Both the position numbers and the translations under genes were made by a program. A stretch of 64,000 nt of DNA from Dichotomocladium elegans (taxonomy: Eukaryota > Mucoromycota > Mucoromycetes > Mucorales > Lichtheimiaceae): positions 1,736,001 to 1,800,000 of the forward strand of contig JAIXMN010000004.1 of NCBI GenBank assembly GCA_025716815.1, written 5' to 3'. The notes beneath the pieces were generated by a model. That model saw only the letters and a program-made list of their open reading frames with translations. It searched no databases and was not told the DNA's origin. This document shows positions 1 through 12,499 of the stretch, one piece after another. The first letter of the stretch is position 1. Each line of letters starts with the position of its first letter.

Positions 1-480
1 TCAGCTTATCTTCAGGAAGCTTTCGACCCCATCCGGCCAATTTTCGATGCCTACACCAGTACCCACGCCTTCGACAACCATAGCATCTACTACGATGCAA
101 AGGTTCATCCAATCCAACATATGGCAGCCTTTTACCAGCTCGCTCTCCTTTTCGAGCGGCTTCAGTTGCCTGATTTGCCTGTTTCTCTCTTCGTCGGTCA
201 TGGTCTCCGTCATACATAATGATTGACGCAAAAATCATTTGGCAAAACATTCTGGGTCGCTCATAGGCCAAATGAGTTCCTTATCCTGGCGGATGGGATG
301 AGGTCATCGATGACCATTCCAAAGCTCTCAAGCCTGCAGAAAATGGAGTACTTCGATTTCGTGATATACTTGAAACGGATGGCGTAGGAGTCTCCATTAC
401 AGTATCAAGAAGAGAAGGGCCAGTGACGTACCCCGAAGAACCGGTGCAGCTCCGAAGGTGGAGGAGCAGTTGGATCACAG
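1..480 (+). pseudogene. Fanzor (eukaryotic TnpB-like nuclease) relic, truncated by the window edge
   Basis: The plus strand encodes, in broken frames, a diverged copy of the middle of a Fanzor protein. Bases 1-222 read as a block with the shared motif SIYYDAK and then a stop. Around 222-270 a second block contains IDAKIIWQNILG, matching IDTKILCYHILG of the intact Fanzor at 16906. Bases 300-430 give ALKPAENGVLRFRDIL followed by ETDGVGVSI, matching its AFKPQESELLQFRGTI and HTDGVGV. In-frame stops near 222 and 286 plus frame changes show decay. The RuvC and zinc-finger parts are absent: the coding similarity ends near 430 and other sequence follows. It is too diverged from the intact gene to be a recent copy of it. 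The 5' end lies outside the window. Confidence 0.8.
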
Positions 481-499
481 TTGTTCCCCATTACGGCAG

Positions 500-1590
500 T
501 TAACTACGCACATATGAGAATGAGAAACGAAACCCTCGAAATCGCTCAGCTTTAAGTTATTGGATGCTTCGCTGATTTATGTCATCAATGTGTTGCTTTC
601 TAAGAACCTATTGCGTCTAACTTTGCTCTTGACCACTGACCAAAACTGCTCAATAGGATTGAGTTCAGGCGAGCATGGTGGAAGGTAAGCATATCGATAT
701 CCTCGAGACTCGATGTATTTAGAGATATCCTGAGCCTTATGGATAAGTACATTATCCATTACCAAATAATGGCCCTTCATATGTTCATACTTATCCATCT
801 CGTCCATTGTTGCCTTAAGGAAGCTGAGATGATATACAGTTGCAGTTCCTCTGCTCGCAACTTCAGATTGATCTGCCCTCTTCTTTTCTGGATTGGTGGC
901 TGTGGGATTCTCAAGCTACTTTGAATGATGCCTGACGCTGAGACTGCTCCCAAGATGGTACTTGTTTTTGCTCTTGTTTTCGGCACTGTGACTACTGTAG
1001 AAGTCCCTTTCTTGGACCATGCATGCTGCGTTTCATATTAATTTGGAATCCAGCCTTATCAAGGAAAACGCAGTTTTTCTAAGTCGATGTCGGTCCTGTC
1101 CTATCTGCACACCAAGCCAAGGCGCTCTTGGATCTTCGCAGCACTATTCCTGTCTATAGGCTGAAACCGAACCATTTTTAATAACAAGTTGCATACGTTT
1201 TCATAAATCGATGGAACGTCGTTTAGATGCTTTGAGACCCTAAAATCGTTGGAGCAGCTACTCTAGAACAATGGAAGGGTCTTCATCAACGCATTCTAAA
1301 ATAATGCGCTTATGCTCTTCATTGAGAATACGCGAACGACACCCCCCGCGTTAGGTTTCTTGAAGATGCTATCAGGATCCTTCTCGTACTGTAAAAAAAA
1401 AAGGACAATCATACGCGCATACTTCAAATTTCTCTTTTTTAGCATTATGTCTGAATAACCATGAAGATATTCGAATACTTTTTGATGCATTGATTGTTTA
1501 TATTCGTGAAGAAAAGCAAAATATTCCTTAGGAATGATGATTTCTTTTCTACAACATAAGATATCTTCCTTCAACAAGCTCATGAGATGT
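500..1590 (-). pseudogene. Tc1/mariner (IS630-type) transposase relic A
   Basis: Read on the minus strand from about 1590 down to 500, the segment holds pieces of a DDE transposase in different frames: an HTH-region stretch with YEKDPDSIFKK, a block with AKTSTILGAVSASG, and an almost intact C-terminal catalytic part at 577-807 with MDNVLIHK (second Asp region) and PPCSPELNPIEQFW (the typical third acidic site of Tc1/mariner and IS630 enzymes). Several stops and frameshifts break it. The same family is present at 7265-8370, 15600-16040, 59150-59790 and 62025-62215. It is inactive. Confidence 0.85.
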
Positions 1591-2763
1591 ATACCTCTAT
1601 ATCAGTAACACATAATGCCGCGGCTGCTAATCTACTTCAGAGTATTAATACATCCAAATGTAGCAATAGCAGAAAAATTGCGATACCCGGATATAAGAGA
1701 GAGTCGGATCCTCGGCGTTGTTCAGTTGCAGTCAAGAAACCCCCTACAATGAAACTAGACTAGATATACTGTACCAGCTGAAAATGTTTGATGACATACT
1801 GGAAAATTGAGAGAATACCAATGAAGCACAACAAAATGAATAGTAGGGAACAGAACAACTGTACTCGGAGAAAACCTAAATGTTACTGAGATATATTCCA
1901 CACTGACAAGATCCTAGAGATTCTGGTCACTTTAAGAAGCGGTGCAGCGAACAGTTAGTAGCTAACATATACTGAGGTATTAAACAAGAAACTAGATCAA
2001 ACTTGCTGTGTGTTAATGCACGGATATCCAGGTACAGGACCAAATGTGGCAACAAGCACTAGAAGGAGTCTCAAAAAAGCTCTGTTCCATATCATGCGTG
2101 AAGGTTGGGCAATAAGAAAGTTGTCTAGGGCGTGTTATTTCCTTCAATGTCTAGACAAATAGGCTTGTCAGCAGCGTACCATGGACATTCTCTTCTATGA
2201 AAGCTACGGTGTGAAAACAAGAGTATTCTACTATGTATTCATAGATGACTGCTCATAGGTGAACTTACATCGACTTCCCCGTTCACATAGTAACCCGAAC
2301 CATTGAACTACTATAATATGTCATATAAGTTTTAATAGTTTATGGGGAAACCGATTCAATTAAACAATTACTTCTCAAAGTTTGACCACATAGCAAGGAC
2401 GGATGGGCTGTGGAGATACAGCTATTCTTACCTTATCTCATACCAACCTATTTACGCTTCCGTTGCTCGACGAAGCCGCGGATCGCTTATACTCATACCA
2501 AAAATATTACCAAGAGTTTAGAAACTGGTATTTAGGTGTAGTCATAAGTGTGTGAGGGAATCACCCTTTGATGCATAGCTGTAACAATACGATGAATCAG
2601 CGACGACATGCTAGGATTTCCTTTCCTTTTAAAGGAGCGCCTGAAATTGTGCAGGAGTGTGACAGTGTTTCCTCGACAACGCCACCCTGATTTTCCATAT
2701 GTGTCAAAAGTTAAAGTCTGAGTATACATTTCCACTTTATCCGGAGAGCTTGCACTGTGAACC
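1591..2763. other. Intergenic, no gene recognised
   Basis: No convincing coding region, RNA gene or repeat was recognised. The short open frame on the minus strand at 2532-2771 overlaps the start of the next gene and has no recognisable motif. The stretch is probably old transposon debris followed by the promoter and 5' UTR of the acetyltransferase gene that starts at 2764. Confidence 0.4.
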
Positions 2764-5700
2764 ATGGTCAAGAAGGTCGTCGATTCCCGAGTTCATACAC
2801 TCATTAAAAACTGTGTGCAAACTAAGCACCGCTCTTTTTTTGTTATTGTCGGCGACAAGGGCAAGGATCAGGTAAACCTGCCTTCGTTTAGGGTTATGGA
2901 AGAAGTGTTCCTGACAAAAAAATAAATGTGCTTAGGTGGTCAATCTCCATTGGCTTTTGTCCCAAGCCCAGGTGACTTCCCGGCCTTCGGTTCTTTGGTG
3001 CTATAAAAAAGAGCTTGGTTTTACAAGGTAGATATGACTATACAACGTTATGGACGATCGCTTGCTCACACCTTATCAATCTGTAGTCATCGTAAGAAGC
3101 GTGAGGCAAAGATCAAAAATGAGATCAAGAAGGGCATTCGCGAAGCAGATACCGAAGATCCATTCGAGCTGTTTATCTCGGTGACAGATATTCGCTATAC
3201 ATATTACAAGGAGACTCAGAAAATCCTCGGTAACACTTACGGCATGTGTATCCTCCAAGATTTTGAAGCAATCACCCCGAACACCCTTGCACGTACCATT
3301 GAGACTGTTGAAGGTGGAGGTATGATCGTTCTTTTGCTCAAAACCATGAACTCGCTCAAGCAGCTCTATACGATGACCATGGTACGAAATGGAAGGAGCG
3401 ACCGACTTTTGCCAGTGTGCTAACGAGAAATGTAGGATGTTCATTCACGATATCGTACTGAAGCACACAGCGACATTGTCGCTCGTTTCAATGAACGTTT
3501 CATTTTATCTTTGGGATCGAGCGAAAACTGTTTGGTGGTGGACGACGAACTGAACGTCCTCCCTATTAGTATGGGAAAGCACGTTAAGCCCATGTCTATC
3601 AAGTCCTCCGAGGAATCAAAATCTGCCGAGGAGATGGAGCTGGATGAATTGAAGGAATCGCTTGCTGATACAGAACCAGTGAATTCACTGGTTAAAAACA
3701 CAAAAACAGTTGATCAGGCTAAGGCCGTCCTGACCTTTATTGAGGCCATCTCAGAAAAGACGTTGCGAAGTACGGTCACCTTAACAGCTGGTCGTGGTCG
3801 CGGTAAATCAGCTGCACTTGGTATTGCTATGGCTGCTGCTGTTGCGTATGGATATTCCAACATTTTCGTTACGTCTCCAAGCCCCGAGAACTTGAAGACG
3901 CTTTTCCAATTTGTGTTCAAGACATTCGACGCTCTCGGCTACGAAGAACACTTAGATTACGATATTGTGCAATCTACAAATCCGGAATTCAACAAGGCTA
4001 TCGTCCGTGTAAACATTTTCAGACAGCATCGTCAGACTATTCAGGTATTTTTGTGGTTATTAGATTAAGATAACTGGCTAACGAATCTATAGTATATTCA
4101 ACCCCAAGATGCTCATGTGTTGGGTCAAGCTGAACTGGTGGTTATTGACGAGGCTGCTGCAATTCCTCTTCCGATTGTTCGCAAGCTTTTGGGCCCCTAT
4201 CTTGTCTTTATGGCATCGACGATCAATGGTTATGAAGGCACTGGTAGATCCTTGTCTCTGAAGCTCATTCAACAATTGCGTGAGCAATCTAGAGGGTTTA
4301 TCGGCAAATCGGGTGGTGTTGCAAAGGATTCTTCTGGCGAAAACATTCTGGTGGACCGTTCGATGAACGCCAAGAAACAGACAGATGACATGTCAGGCCT
4401 TGGCGGACGTACACTCAAGGAAATTAAGCTCGAAGAGCCTATCCGTTATGCTCCTAATGATCCCGTTGAAAAATGGTTGAACAAACTTCTTTGCCTGGAT
4501 GCCACTGTCGTTTCCAAGAATATCCAAGGATGCCCCCATCCATCCGAATGCGAACTTTATTATGTTAACCGCGACACACTCTTCTCCTACCATCCCGTCA
4601 GCGAAACCTTTTTGCAGCGCATGATGGCGCTCTATGTCGCAAGCCACTATAAGAACTCCCCCAATGATCTTCAGTTGATGAGCGATGCACCAGCCCACCA
4701 CCTGTTTGTTCTTCTCCCCCCTATTTCGGAGAACAGCAATAGTCTCCCCGATCCTCTCGTCGTTGTTCAACTATGTCTCGAAGGCGAGATATCCCGTCAA
4801 ACCGTGGTCAACTCTTTGTCGCGTGGCCAACGCCCTGCGGGTGACATGATCCCCTGGTTGCTTTCTCAGCAGTTCCAGGATGATGACTTTGCAAGTCTAT
4901 CGGGTGCACGCGTTGTCCGTATCGCCACTCACCCTGACTACGCCCATATGGGTTATGGTAGCCGTGCTCTTGATCTACTCAAGTCTTTCTATCAGGGTGA
5001 AATGTCAGATCTTAGCGAAGCTGGTGTTGACGATGACGAGACAATCGCCCGAGTTGATGATGATGAGCTAGAAAATGCTGATCTTAAGACAGATCAGGTT
5101 AAGATTCGCGATCCTCGTAAGATGCCTCCTCTTTTGAGCAAGCTCAGTGATAAGCGTGCTCCTCGTCTCGACTATCTTGGTGTTTCTTACGGTCTGACCC
5201 CTGCCCTTCACAAGTTTTGGAAGCGCGCTGGTTTTGTGCCACTTTATATCCGACAAACACCCAATGATCTGACGGGCGAGCATACATGTGTTATGCTTAA
5301 CACATTAGACAATGGAGTCTCAACCGCACCGTGGCTTGAAGCATTTGCCCGCGATTTCTCAAAGCGTTTCTTGAATCTACTTTCCTATCAATTCCGAGTA
5401 TTCCCTGTCGTCAACGCCCTCAGTGTGCTCGAGGCGGCACTGCAAGGTCATCAACAATCTGAGGTGATTAGCAAGGATGTCTTGAATATATTCTTCTCGC
5501 CTTACGACTTGAAGCGCCTCGATTCCTATGCGAACAACATGCTTGATTACCATGTTATTATCGATATGATTCCCACCGTGGCCCTTCTTTATTTCCGTGG
5601 CGATATGGGGTCTGAAGTCAAGTTGTCAGGAGTTCAGAGCGCACTTTTATTGGGTATTGGCTTGCAACGCAAGACGGTCGAGGACCTCGAACAGGAGCTT

Positions 5701-6231
5701 GGTTTGGCTGGTAACCAGGTGCTTGCTATGTTTGTCAAAGTTGTCCGCAAGGTCAGCCAATTCTTTACCAATGTTCAGAGTAAGGCCATCGAAGAAGAAT
5801 CTCCGGATTTGAAGAAGAAAAAGAAGCAACAGGAGGAAGACGAGCCGGTGATTGACGAGGAAGAGAATTCCAATAAGCGTGATATCATGAACGAAGAGGC
5901 ATGGACACCGCTAAAAGACACATTGGACAGTGAGCTTAAGGAGGCCGGAAATGAAGTCCTGGACGAAATGAAGTCAAGGCAGCGCGAGATGATCGACTCG
6001 CTTGATCTCACTAAGTATGCCATTGGTGGCGAGGAAAAAGACTGGGCTGCTGCTGAAGCGCAGGTGAGCGCGCTGGCAACCGGCAAAGCGAAGTCATCGG
6101 TGGTGAGCGTGAAGAACCCCCAGTCATCCAAGAAGCGAAAGTTTACTACCACTGCGAGCGGTATTGCTGCCAAGGAGCAAAAAGCACTCCAAAGAAAGGT
6201 AAAAATGACGAAGAAGACGAAGCAGTCATAA
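2764..6231 (+). CDS. KRE33: RNA cytidine acetyltransferase (KRE33/NAT10 family)
   Basis: Five exons: 2764-2871, 2936-3027, 3087-3381, 3436-4044, 4093-6231. Together they give 3243 nt, a 1080-aa protein, close to NAT10/Kre33. The family makes N4-acetylcytidine in 18S rRNA and some tRNAs, uses ATP and acetyl-CoA, and is needed for 40S assembly in the nucleolus. Visible domains: the N-terminal TmcA-like region (residues about 1-250), an RNA helicase core with Walker A GRGRGKS near residue 285 and a Walker B-like VIDEAAAIPLP just after the last intron, the GNAT acetyltransferase region around 500-760 (RIATHPDYAHMGYGSRAL), then the tRNA-binding-like domain and a lysine-rich tail. All introns are 48-64 nt with GT-AG ends. 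ATG 2764 gives the conserved N-terminus MVKKVVDSRVHTLI. The 3' end faces the mitochondrial gene at 6373. Confidence 0.95.
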
Positions 6232-6372
6232 TAGATACACACATATGCACAACCGCCCACAAACACACACACATATCTATTATATATTATCCACCTTGCA
6301 TGCCGCACATTTTTTTGTTTATTTATTCAATTCTATAAAAATGCATTAAAAAAATCGCGTCGACAACTTGAT

Positions 6373-6982
6373 TTATTGCTTACCGATCTTGTTGACTCGA
6401 GCCTTGAGCTGAACATGCTCGTGGCTGATAATATCCTATCGACGCGTCAATAGGAATGGATATTCATCAGTATAATAATGCCAAAAAACCTACATGGGCC
6501 TTGTAAATTTCACGACGCAACTGTGCTAGGTCCTTGGAACCAATAATGTTCGACTTGAGTTGATGGTAGTCGCGATCGAGCCGTTCTACAATGTCTGCAT
6601 ATTCTCGCACCTTCATATCAAACATACAACAAAGAAAAGCGCACGTGAGCTCTCGCTCCTTATTTTCTCCCTGGCGTGCCTAGAAGATATAAGCATACTT
6701 TTTCAGTCGACACACGAAGTTCATCCACCGATTTTGCTAAATGGCGGGTCGAATCGAGAAACTCTTGTTGCATAAATTGCTCAGAGACAGCGATGCACGC
6801 GCCTGTGCCGAGGAGGAAACCAAGGAGACTGTGTAGTGGATTAGAATCGGCACTGGCTCAAAACTAATAAAAGGCGTCACTCACCCTCCACGCAGGGCTC
6901 CCACTCTCCGCTTGGGTGCTCCAGATGAGTGAGTCGAGTAAGCACGGCGTGAGGCTGCCATGATGGCTTGACGAGGCAGCAT
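6373..6982 (-). CDS. Small mitochondrial membrane/coiled-coil protein (unidentified)
   Basis: Four short exons on the minus strand: 6982-6885, 6828-6699, 6610-6494, 6435-6373. They join in frame to 408 nt (135 aa), with GT-AG introns of 57-88 nt. The protein starts with an arginine/serine-rich, acid-poor leader (MLPRQAIMAASRRAYS) typical of mitochondrial presequences. A short hydrophobic stretch LLGFLLGTGACIAVS follows at about residues 34-48, and then a long charged helical region likely to form a coiled coil. A second in-frame ATG at 6961 is an alternative start. I do not recognise the family; an inner-membrane-anchored coiled-coil protein is inferred from topology only. It converges on the KRE33 gene with 141 bp between stop codons. 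Confidence 0.7.
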
Positions 6983-7144
6983 GGTAAAAAGGTGGATTAA
7001 TATTTTTGAGAAAACAAGTTCAATTAGCGATATATAGTCAAGACGACCTTAAATTTTCAAGCGCCGAAGTTTGTCACGCATCCTTCGGATGCCTTGTCTC
7101 ATCTCATACAATAGCCACCTGTTATACACAGTTCCAAACGTCCT

Positions 7145-7260
7145 TGGCAGTTCGGAAGTCGCAAGATCCCAAAATAAATATCTCATTTTGCCCAGAAAAT
7201 TTCACGCGTGATACCAAAGCAAATGTTGCATGCACGGCGAAAGATACGGTATATGGCCTT
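7145..7260. repeat. Dispersed repeat segment next to the transposase relic
   Basis: About 100 bp here match 15470-15560 (same orientation) and, for roughly 50 bp, 33937-33990 (reverse orientation). The common core reads on the minus strand as ATFAL, then SRVK and SGQ in all three. In two of the three places a Tc1/mariner relic follows directly, so this may be the element's left flank or part of another element into which it inserted. Confidence 0.6.
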
Positions 7261-7264
7261 CTTA

Positions 7265-8370
7265 AATATGGATTATGTCGTCCATGAGGAAATGTATTCG
7301 CTTCAATCCATGTATTCACACACCGAATATCTGCGTAGTGTATGTTACCGAGGAAATCCTGACCTTGTCACTAAGCATATTCTCAAGCGAAAGATTTCAG
7401 GCATTCAGATGAAAGAAGCAGACTTTAACCTCGGCTACATCGGCAAAACTCGGATTTTTCAAACTGATGTTTGAGAAGACCTTAAATGCATCTGCTACTG
7501 CAAACAGCTAGGAACTCATGTTCGTTCAGCTCAAAGATGGACATCACAGTAGGAAAAGGACCCTGAAAGCATTTTTAAGAAATGTAGAGGCAATGGCCGA
7601 TCTCGTATTCTCACCGAAGACCATAAGAGTTCTATGTTAGAACGGGTTGACGAGATTCCGTCTATTGTCCTAGAACAACCGATGGATCTCCACAGATTTG
7701 AAGGTCATAAAGTATCGAAAACAACGTTCATCGATTTATGGAAGATGAACGTAACTTGTCACTAAAAAAGGCTCGGTTTTAGCCTGTAGACAGGAATAGT
7801 GATGTAAAAATCCAAAAGCGCCTTGATTAGGTGTGCCGATGGGACATGACTGACATCGACTGTAGATAAAACTGAGTTTCCCTTGATGATTCTGGAGTCC
7901 ATATTAACATAAAGCACAGCATGGCATGGTCTGAGAGAGGGACTTCTACAGTAGGTACAATGCCAAAAGCAGAGGCGAAAAGAACTACCATCTTGGGAGC
8001 AATTTCGGCATCAGGCATCATTAAATGAAGCTTGAGACTCTCGCAGCCCTAATCTAGGAAAGGAACAGGGTAGGAATTGGACACTAGTTCAACTTTCTTA
8101 AGGCAACAATGGACGAGATGGATAAGTATGAACATAAGGCTGAGGATGTCGATGTGCTTATCTTCCACCATACTCGCCTGAACTCTATCTGATTGAGCAG
8201 TTTTTGGCAGTTGCCAAGAGCCAAGTAAAACGTAATGGCTTCTTGGAAAGCGAGACATTGATGACCTGAATCAGGGAAGCATTCAATAACTTAAAGCTGA
8301 GTGATTTCGAAGGCTTCGTTTCTCATTCTTATAGATGTTTATTCAACTGTCATAACAGACCGCAACTGTG
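7265..8370 (+). pseudogene. Tc1/mariner (IS630-type) transposase relic B
   Basis: Plus-strand relic of the same family as relic A. The N-terminal part carries EEMYSLQSMYSHTEYL, then HVRSAQRW (HTH region). Further on come pieces equivalent to the first Asp region and, near 8113-8260, fragments of ATMDEMDKYEH and the Pro-rich catalytic end (a shortened equivalent of PELNPIEQF). Many stops and at least one internal deletion between the second and third catalytic sites make it inactive. Confidence 0.8.
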
Positions 8371-9530
8371 ATGCGCATTTCTAGGTACACAGCAAAAGTA
8401 AGTAGAGTATGAGACGTTGATTTACAATCCTATCACTCTGATATCTGCGCACATGATACCAACTAAAGACAAGAACAATGTAAAAGCATATGTCATTATA
8501 ATGAGTTTAATCAGTAAGCTTTCGGTGGTGGTTATTGAGAGTATGAGCAATGGCATTGATGAAGGACGAAGGTGGATTAAGTTGTTGTGGACGTACCAAT
8601 GAATACTAGTAAGAGTCGATAGTATGTACAACGCAATCATGGTGCCTGAAGTGGCGAAGGAGCGTGATTGCAGGTGCTTATGGTTGACGAAAGCGTGTAC
8701 TCATCAATGTGCGAAATCGGAGTCGAATGGTAGGCGGATGTAGTTTCAAAGGCAAGTGTCATGCAGGGAAAGGGAATGGTGATTTCTAAAAGTTCTTGTC
8801 CGAGTTCAAGGAGACTTGGTTTTACGATGGCGGAAGGGTATTTTTGAGGGGCTCTGACATGGCGTTTGGGCTGATAGGATGAAACTTTTCTAAAACCAGC
8901 TTGATGATATTACTTTAATGGTGGTGCAAGGAGGACTGGGAAGTGAAAACGGAGCAGTAGAAACGTCTGCCGTCACTACGAAAACACGATAATCTCTTAT
9001 TATCAAGCCAAACAAAATTATGCTTTCGAGTAGCAAATCTTTAGGGAACAGACGGGGAAAATTGATACCAGGAAGAGACACCAATTATTAGAGTATTGTA
9101 TATATTGCAGAATAAAGTTATATTGATAAAGAATAGGTCTTCGTAACAAGGGAATAAAACAGGAGCTGATATTTATTATATTGCTAACTAATGAAATGTT
9201 TATACTAGCTTGAATGGTTAAAGTTATGTGTATGATTTTTAATCGACAAGTTGGTTTATAATATGTAAGTAAGCTTGGTTTCGGGATAGCGTTGTTTGAT
9301 AAGGCCATCGAACTTCTTAGTAATCCTGTTGAGGTGCTGCTTGGCAGTCAAGGTCACATGATAGATGTTGGTCGTACTGTACAAAGCGCTATTGCCCTAC
9401 GTGTCAATATTTGGTATTCGGTTAAAGCGTTACAGTCTTGTAATATCAAAGTGGTATCAATGGTGATAATGTAGTTGGGTGCACTCCTTAATGTGTCTGT
9501 ATGTGATTATTTCTGGTTCAACAAGGTTTC
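8371..9530. other. Intergenic/transposon debris, nothing recognised
   Basis: No gene or known repeat was recognised on either strand. A minus-strand frame around 8890-9084 and a plus-strand frame at 9292-9474 are open but match no family I know and lack clear start context. Confidence 0.35.
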
Positions 9531-9538
9531 GATCTTAT

Positions 9539-10115
9539 TATAAATAACGGGGTTTGATCAACTGATTTTCTTCACCAAATCCATCCTCTGCTCTCTTGTG
9601 TCTTGAACGGCATACAGCCCCAGCGTACCGACTTGCTCCATTCTGCAATCTTCTAATATTTCGGGTCCTCTGTATATAACGATATCAGCCTAACTCAAGC
9701 GCCTCTAAAGGAGAGGGTATGGGCTTTGGGTGAGACCGTGGTTGGCTGCATCCACGCAAACCTCCCACCATGACCTCGACTGCTTCCTCCGATGCTTCCC
9801 TCCGATGGTTCTGCCACTGGTGTTGTCGTTGTTCCGTCGTCATCCCCCCTGCTCCTCCCTCCAACTCTTCCGCTGTCGCATCCGCTGTCGACGCTCAACT
9901 GCTCCGGATCCTTCTTCTCTCCCTGTTCCGCGATTTTTACCGCAATGACACGCCTAGCTATCTTCGGGGTAAGTTGAAGGGTAAGAAGGGGGCTGATATT
10001 TTCTGTTGACTAAAGGGTATGTCTCGGCTTTCTTATTTATACGACAGTTTATTTTACTTTGTATGCGTCATAATTTTCCTCCTTTGCGAAATTTATTTTT
10101 GAAAATAAAGTATTT
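9539..10115 (+). other. Solo copy N of the Fanzor-associated 3' module (short transcription unit)
   Basis: A TATAAATA box at 9539-9546 is followed by about 420 nt and then by a 3' module related to that behind the Fanzor gene. It holds a segment ending in CTTCGGGG, an intron at 9969-10015 (GTAAGT donor, TTGACTAAAG acceptor/branch region, 47 nt), and a tail with a TATACGACA motif, GAAATTTATTTTTG and AATAAAG near 10106. A 79-codon open frame from ATG 9770 covers the first part; its end (LLLSLFRDFYRND) resembles the end of the small ORF in copy R (LVLSLRPGYRRDY). No nuclease is present. This is the most diverged of the copies. Confidence 0.6.
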
Positions 10116-12430
10116 CGCTTTGCTCTAATCCAAGGTCAGTCGTCACTGTGAGCTATTACACGATACGCTGGATGATGTATTAACAGCAATACATATAAGC
10201 TCACACCATGCATGGACACTGTATAATGATTCGAAACGTAGTCTGAACGCATCTCCCCACCATCTCCTATTGAGAGGTTCCTCATTCTGCGAATATTTGT
10301 ATCCAATTTCGATACCACGTATTAGGGACGATCAAGTGACGTATACAGAACCATTGCGGTTGCATTAATAGTCAGAAAAGCCAATATAGTCATCACTCGT
10401 TTACCTCTAGGCTCTGTAAGCTCAAATACCAGCCGGTAAAGCAGCCACCGGTATCCGTTGGAGTATCCCGGGCTGGATGAACCAGGCTTATTTTTGGCGA
10501 TGGGCTGAAGATAGGTATCTTATCTGCTCTGACCTACTACATCCATAATTGGTTACCGTCTGCTGAGATCAGCGTGCATTTCTGAGCTCTAGCTACAAAA
10601 ATCCAGCCTTTCAGGACTGAAACCACCCAGAGCATGGAAATTGATGACATTCCACACTACTGCAAACGGCAGAATTCGATTTCCTTAAGGTGTTCATCAA
10701 AGGTCGAGTCATCTCAGATGAAGGACCTGTCGACGCTTGCATACCAGCACACCTTTTGCTGCGATTCTTAGGAATTCTTTCATCCTTCATGGTGTTATTC
10801 TATATGCGAAGTAACTGATAAACAACCTGAATTTCTGTGCGGAGGTCATTCAACCAACCGTACAGTCAGGTCTACGTTATGCATACATACTTCCTATTTC
10901 CCAAAATCAAAAATGTCCATACGAAAGGATGTTGCACAAAGGGCATGGCAAGTCCTCCTCTGTAAAAAAGACAAAATGCAAACGTTTCAGGGTTATTAAT
11001 TTATTTTCTCATTCTATAGATATCCAGGGTTATCGAATGAGTAATCAATTTGTTTTTATGGATACAGATGGGATCATCTCGTTGATGAGTATGGGTCCAT
11101 TGAATCGAAGGACTGGGTAGTCAACAAAGTGTACTCTTTTATAGATCATATACTTCAAATCCGAATGTATCTTAACCCAGGAACGTCGCAGTTCAGATAA
11201 AATAAGCAGGATTCGAGGACGACTTCATAATTATATACTGACCAAGACAAGGTGAGATTTTCCGGGATGCTTAGAACGCAACCAGGAATATATACCTATT
11301 TACCAGAGCCGTCAGCACATGGTTTGTTTTGTTTAGCCATTCATGATATCAACCGTTTTATAGCAAAGGGAGGTATTCAACAGAAGTTATGATGGTTCTC
11401 CCAATAGCTTTAATTTTTACCAAGAGGATGCAAACAATTTCTTTCTGGAAATGACATGGACTCTCCTTGTTTACGGCCTGCTTCTCGCTACCTTTCTGAA
11501 ACACTTAGTGTGCTCCATCAAATGACTCACTTATTGTTTTTTCGGGACTATATACGACTTCCAAAGGATCCTATTCAATACTGCCATATATCGATTCCAC
11601 AATTGATATTGAGAGCGTTCACTCCCGACTCTATAATCCCTTATTGATTGATTGATTTGACTGCATTGAACGTCAATATATACTCCACCTGTCTCTTCAT
11701 TTCATCTTGTAGAAAATATCCTCATATTAGGTTATCTTAAAACATCATCAGGTTACCATCGTCCCAATCAGATATTTGTCTCAGTCCATTGATCTATTCA
11801 AGTTGTCCTTCTGGTTCTGTCGTGTCGCTGGTACTTATCTGGTTCGATGCAAGACGTGTGATAGAATGCACTTAACACCATTCCCCCGCCATAATGTAGG
11901 TCTTCTCTTGTCCTCATCTCTTGTTCTGTCAGCATTGATTTTAGAGCAGCTTCCTCATCATTCCTTCTACTCTATTGCTAACGCTACCACTGCTAACCCA
12001 TTCCCAAGTTTGTGCCTGTCTTCTGTCCTCTCACCTTGCTCTTTAACTATTTCCGCTTTACACCGAGCTACACTTTCCTATTCCTTCCGTCTTTGCGACA
12101 TTTGCCTATGATTTTAGTATTACTAGATCTTTTACCTATGCGCCATTCTTGACCAACATTGCAGTGTTGTTGCTATTGATCCTAATGATAGCACTCCGCA
12201 TCTTTTTTAGGTATGTCTGAGTTACTGAGCTCGGCGTTCGAATTGGTTGCGAGAGCGCAAAGGCGTGAGATGCCAGCGACCCAATGACACGCATAGCTTT
12301 TAGGAGAGCATGTTCCTAAGCACTCATGCACAGGGTGAGAGGGATTTCTGCTCGGTCGTCAGATGCCCTGAGAGGCTTGGCAAACTAACGTGATTGGAAG
12401 TCACAGGTCACATTATCAGGCTGAGCATGA
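10116..12430. other. Long non-coding stretch, nothing recognised
   Basis: About 2.3 kb without a recognisable gene. Open frames here are short, lack motifs and overlap one another. It probably consists of decayed repeats, which is consistent with the neighbouring relics. Confidence 0.35.
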
Positions 12431-12439
12431 AATGAAAAG

Positions 12440-12447
12440 TATAAAAG
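12440..12447 (+). promoter_or_regulatory. TATA box before the minisatellite unit
   Basis: TATAAAAG stands about 45 bp before the start of the tandem repeat and could drive transcription of the 12490-12960 segment. There is no independent evidence of transcription. Confidence 0.35.
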
Positions 12448-12499
12448 AGCGCGTTTTCCTGATCTCAAAAATCCCTACGGTTTAACAACAACTTGGATT

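Noticed and set aside
5775..6308. Minus-strand 177-codon ORF opposite KRE33
   Set aside because: It is a shadow of the lysine-rich end of KRE33.
9292..9474. 60-codon ORF
   Set aside because: No motif, surrounded by debris, no splice partners found.
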